Shown here: piece after piece, positions 60,371 to 64,000 of the stretch
Position numbering within the stretch: the first letter of the stretch is position 1
Layout of the letters: each line of letters opens with the position of its first letter
NCBI GenBank assembly: GCA_019914995.1
Contig: CM034126.1
Location: forward strand, 6,577,001-6,641,000
Direction of reading: 5' to 3'
Length of the DNA: 64,000 nt
Origin: Acanthochlamys bracteata
Taxonomy: Eukaryota; Streptophyta; Magnoliopsida; Pandanales; Velloziaceae
Translations under genes and position numbers: made by a program
The notes under the pieces: generated by a model
Seen by the model: the letters and a program-made list of their open reading frames with translations, nothing else
Told to the model about the DNA's origin: nothing
Database searches by the model: none

Positions 60371-63299
60371 TGAGAGATTATAACTCAAAAAAAGGTAAAA
60401 ATATTACAGATACTAAGGTTTAAACTTTAAATGCACTGCACCTCTTTTAAGTTTTTTGTGGTTGTATCAAAGACATCCCTAGGTTTTGAAACGTGTGCTG
60501 TGTTTGAAATTACTTATGGAATAAAATTTTTTTAAAATAAAAATATTTTTATTTTTTTTAAAAAATAAGTTTTTTTTATTTTAAAAAAAAATAAAAAAAT
60601 ATATAATAAAAAAATTTTATTACGTAAAATTTTTTTATATTTTTAAATAAATTTTTTAAATATTTATAAAATATATATTAAAAAATATAAAATTAAAAAT
60701 TAAAAAATTTTGTAAAATAAATGGAAAGTCAAACGCACCGTTACCTTTCGATCAAGTTGGAAAAGTTAGGGAGCGCTTGAAATAAAAAAATTTTTTAAAA
60801 TTTTTTCTTTAAAGTAATTTTATTTTTTTAACTTAGAATATAATAAAAATAAATATAAAAATAAAATTTTATAAAGTATAATTTATTTATATTTTTTAAT
60901 TTAAATAATTTTTTTAAAATACCTGGAAGATTTATTGAAAACTAAGAAGTTGAAATGAAATGTGAATGAAATAAAGTATCTTGCCCAAACATACCAATAG
61001 TCTATTCTGGTAAAACTTTTTTTAGGTTAAGGTCAAAGTATTTATAAAGCGCTGTTTTCCTGTAATGAATGAAATTTGAGAGATTTTTCGCAAAAACGTT
61101 TGACTTTATATCTAAAACAAAATAAAATTATGCATATATAGATTGTACGATATATAGTTTTTTTTATATTTTTTAAATTAAAAAAAATATTGTACAAAAT
61201 TGTAAAATTTTTATTATAAAATATGAATATTTTTTGAAATAAAAAGCACTTCATAAACTCTCTCTAACATTCACTTAATTTTAAGTATTGATGCGTAAAA
61301 ACATGACCCGCTTCGTGCCGTCAAATGACAAGTTTGCCTATTTTTCTTCTTTTGATTTTTTGAGAGGCAATTTTTAAAGGATCTCAGTGATCTCCATAAT
61401 CTCGACAATTTTCTTTGCGGCCAACGAATTATAATTTTGTATTGAACGAAACATAGATTTTAATTAAGCACATGAAAATATTTTCTTCTGAAATTGCTTA
61501 AAACATTAGCACCTTGCAAGTAATCAAGAACTCTGTTCAAGTTTGTTCATTGCAACTGCTGTGGAAGTTTGATTAACTCAGAGCTTTATATCAACGCATC
61601 AATCGGTTGTTAAAACACTATACATTAATATCAGTAAGCAAGTTTGAATCCTTCATGTAACTCCTTTCCTTCGTTAACATGCTAACTTTTTATCTCTCTG
61701 TCTAGCTTGATCATTCATACCTAATTGCTTATTTTTATAAGAGAAAGGGAACTTTAGCAGTAAACAAAGTTTTACATGAATGGTGTGTTCTTTTTTTAGT
61801 AAGTGACTACTGAAAAGTGGCTTACTACGAAATGAGTTGTCGTAAATAATACTATTAAAAATGAGTTCAATTTCTATTATTCTTTTGCAGCTGAAAATAA
61901 TTTTATTTTTTTATATAACTGAAAATAAGTTAAAAATAATTTTTAGTAAAAAATAAGTTATAAACGAAACTAATACACCTAAAGTTAATACGAAGAAAGT
62001 TATATGTATTCATGTATACATATTGTTCAAAGAGATATTTTTTTGACTCAATTAGATAATAAATGTGTACATATATATAGCATGCAGAAGGATATTTAAC
62101 TCATGCCAATACTTTTCTTAAGTTGGAAATTAAACTATTTTAAACTTGAGTTTTTGTTTAATGAAATGTCAATCCACTCAACTTGTTTTCTTCGGTCATG
62201 GGGACCTGAATTACGAGTCATATCAGCAGATGTCTTATTATTGCATAATTTCATTGCAGAAATCAGTGCATAATTAATTTTATTAAGTAACTACCTCAAC
62301 CAAATAAGTTCATATAATTCTTTCTTCATTCATTTGAACTCAATTTCTATACTTGATAATACAACTATTTTTATTTCTTACTTCTCTAATAAGTGATCAG
62401 GTTGCCTCCCACAATTTTAAAATAATCCGATATAAAACCTTCGTTAGTAACATTCACAATCCAATTAGTATCTATTATATAGCCTTCAATTTTAGGATAG
62501 GTTATTTTATAAAAAAAGTAAACCCTTTTCTAGGAGCATATTTTAGGTAGGGAAATATCTAACAATTTCATTCATATAATATTCACTACAATGAACAAAC
62601 TAGCTTACGGTATGTTTAGATATATGGTTAAAAAATAAAAGTAAAATAATAATTTGAAAAAATAATAAAAATACAAATAAAAAATATTACAATTTAATTT
62701 TATAATATTTAAATATATAATAAGAGTAATAAATTAATTATATTTGGATGGATAGATAAATAGATGAGTAAGAAAAGTAAATTTTGTATAAAAGACTCAA
62801 TTATTTTTTTTATTTATATTAATCTAACTTTAAACTAATTTGATTAATATAATTCAAATTAATTTATAAATATAACTTTTAGATTAATTTTTTATTAATT
62901 TTTGATATAATTTAACAAAATTAAATAAAATTTTAAATTAAAAATTTGATCATAGTTTTTATTTTTTTTTCTACAAACTAAAATCAATTAAAATTAATAA
63001 ATATAAAATTTAAATTATTATAATAAAATTAACACATATTAATTAAAATAAATATTTAATTAAAAAATATCTAATTAAAATAAATAGTAAATAATTAAAA
63101 AAATAAAAAAATAAAAAGATAAAAAAAAAAAGTAAATTTGTTTCTTTTTTTTCATCACCATATATACCTAACAAATTGGTGGGTATATATTTCAATCATA
63201 TTTTATGGTGAGGAAATAGGAACAAGTTTTCTTCCGTTCTCTTAATGAAACAAAAACAAACATAATTAATATGGTGAAATACTTCATCATCACCATATT
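60371..63299. other. AT-rich intergenic DNA with MITEs, no gene
   Basis: No supportable coding sequence. It holds AT-rich MITEs at 60497-60740 and about 61030-61260, the latter with the core AAAATAAAATTATGCATATA and GATTGTACGATATAT. 62600-63150 is almost pure A and T. Confidence 0.5.
60497..60740. mobile_element. AT-rich MITE with CAAACGCACC end
   Basis: Left GTGCTGTGTTTGAAATTAC, right AAGTCAAACGCACCG; the inverted ends share GTGTTTG/CAAACGC. AT-only interior. Confidence 0.5.
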
Positions 63300-64000
63300 C
63301 ATCATAATTCAAACAATTCCTTAATATGCTCACAATATAAGCAATATCTAATCATGTGTGAGACAAATAGATTAGCATTCCGACAATCTTTGAAACATCT
63401 TTCTTTACTAGTAGATATCTGATCAGGATATTTCTCCAAATCCTGATTCAGAATGATTAGAGTGTTATCTGATTTAGAATTAAGCATTCTTATCTCTAAT
63501 AATAAGACTAACATGTACTTTCTTTGGAAAAAGAATATGCTTTGCTTCGACCGAACCATTTCAAATATCTAAAAAGTTTTTCAATCCCCTAAAATTATTC
63601 ATTTCAAATTCTACCAAATACTCCCAAAACATAAAATTTCTCCTTCATGTCTTATCTCGTATTATCATGCCATTAATATAAATTATTAAAATTACACCTT
63701 TTCCTATTGGTTTTAGTAAATAAGTATGATTTGAGTTGCTTTACTTGAAGCACTGTTTTTCATATCAAACTAAAACGCTCAAATCATGTGCCAGAATATC
63801 TTCAATCCATATAGTGCATTTGTAGCTTACACATGACTATAGTTTGAGATGGTATAATGCATTCTGAGCAAATATCTATATATTACTCCCTTCTTGAGGT
63901 AGCCATAGAGAAAATTATTTTTTTCCTCAAACTGATACAACAACCAGTGCAAAATTGTTGCAAGAGATAATAACACCTTGACAGTATTCAATTTAATCAC
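63300..64000 (-). pseudogene. Decayed Ty1/copia reverse-transcriptase relic, cut by the window edge
   Basis: Read on the minus strand, 63990-63880 gives LNTVKVLLSLATILHW and then YQFEEKNNFLYGYLKKGV, recalling the copia words with conserved leucines, QFDVKNAFLHG and the following LEEEVY. Further on, 63560-63440 gives SIFFFQRKYMLVLLLEIRML, recalling the SQRKYVLDLL stretch. Stops and frame changes lie between, the YVDD active site is not seen, and no LTR is in view. This is therefore an old, dead copy whose remaining part lies beyond the right edge. A plant retrotransposon relic. Confidence 0.6.

Noticed and set aside
1-64000. CRISPR arrays, operons, tRNA and rRNA genes
   Set aside because: None seen; repeats present are microsatellites, tandem duplications and transposon ends, and the genes have the layout of a plant nuclear genome.

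Overview
The window is nuclear DNA of a flowering plant. It is AT-rich, its genes have GT-AG introns, and the recognisable proteins are plant families: LRR receptor kinases, a SUVH histone-methyltransferase homologue, a plant-type SERINC and Mediator MED15. The intergenic DNA is full of decayed DNA transposons. I cannot name the species. There is no bacterial or organellar signal, no CRISPR array, and I recognised no tRNA or rRNA gene.

Layout. 1-170: first coding exon of a MED15-like Mediator subunit on the minus strand, running off the left edge. About 2205-14935 and 15905-31645: two head-to-tail copies of one block, each holding an LRR receptor kinase of the MIK2-like type followed by SERINC sequence. 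In copy 1 the kinase (7232-10881) has a frameshift and a stop codon, and the SERINC is a broken relic. In copy 2 the kinase (21738-25561, 1110 aa) is intact, and the SERINC (29045-35623, 13 coding exons, 416-418 aa) continues past the end of the duplication and looks functional. Copy 2 also carries a 1.93-kb transposon insertion (16910-18842) that copy 1 lacks. It is flanked by a 9-bp target duplication and contains a fragment of a dehydrin gene.

35.6-42.1 kb is AT-rich intergenic DNA. 42101-46003 is a third LRR receptor kinase, of the LRR-XI type related to Arabidopsis At2g33170 and At5g63930. 46-55 kb is transposon-rich; its clearest content is a pair of related non-autonomous hAT elements (50868-51683 and 52045-52896). 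55269-57227 is an intronless SUVH2/SUVH9-type gene, probably with a long, perhaps spliced, 3' leader-out region. The right edge (about 63300-64000) holds a decayed minus-strand Ty1/copia reverse-transcriptase relic.

The genes do not form an operon-like system. Three are surface receptor kinases, one is a multi-pass membrane protein, and two are nuclear regulators (Mediator and RNA-directed DNA methylation). The story of the window is locus evolution: tandem duplication, one copy kept and one decaying, change in LRR number inside the kept receptor, promoter-region duplication, and gene capture by a transposon. I did not find a clearly novel biochemical system.
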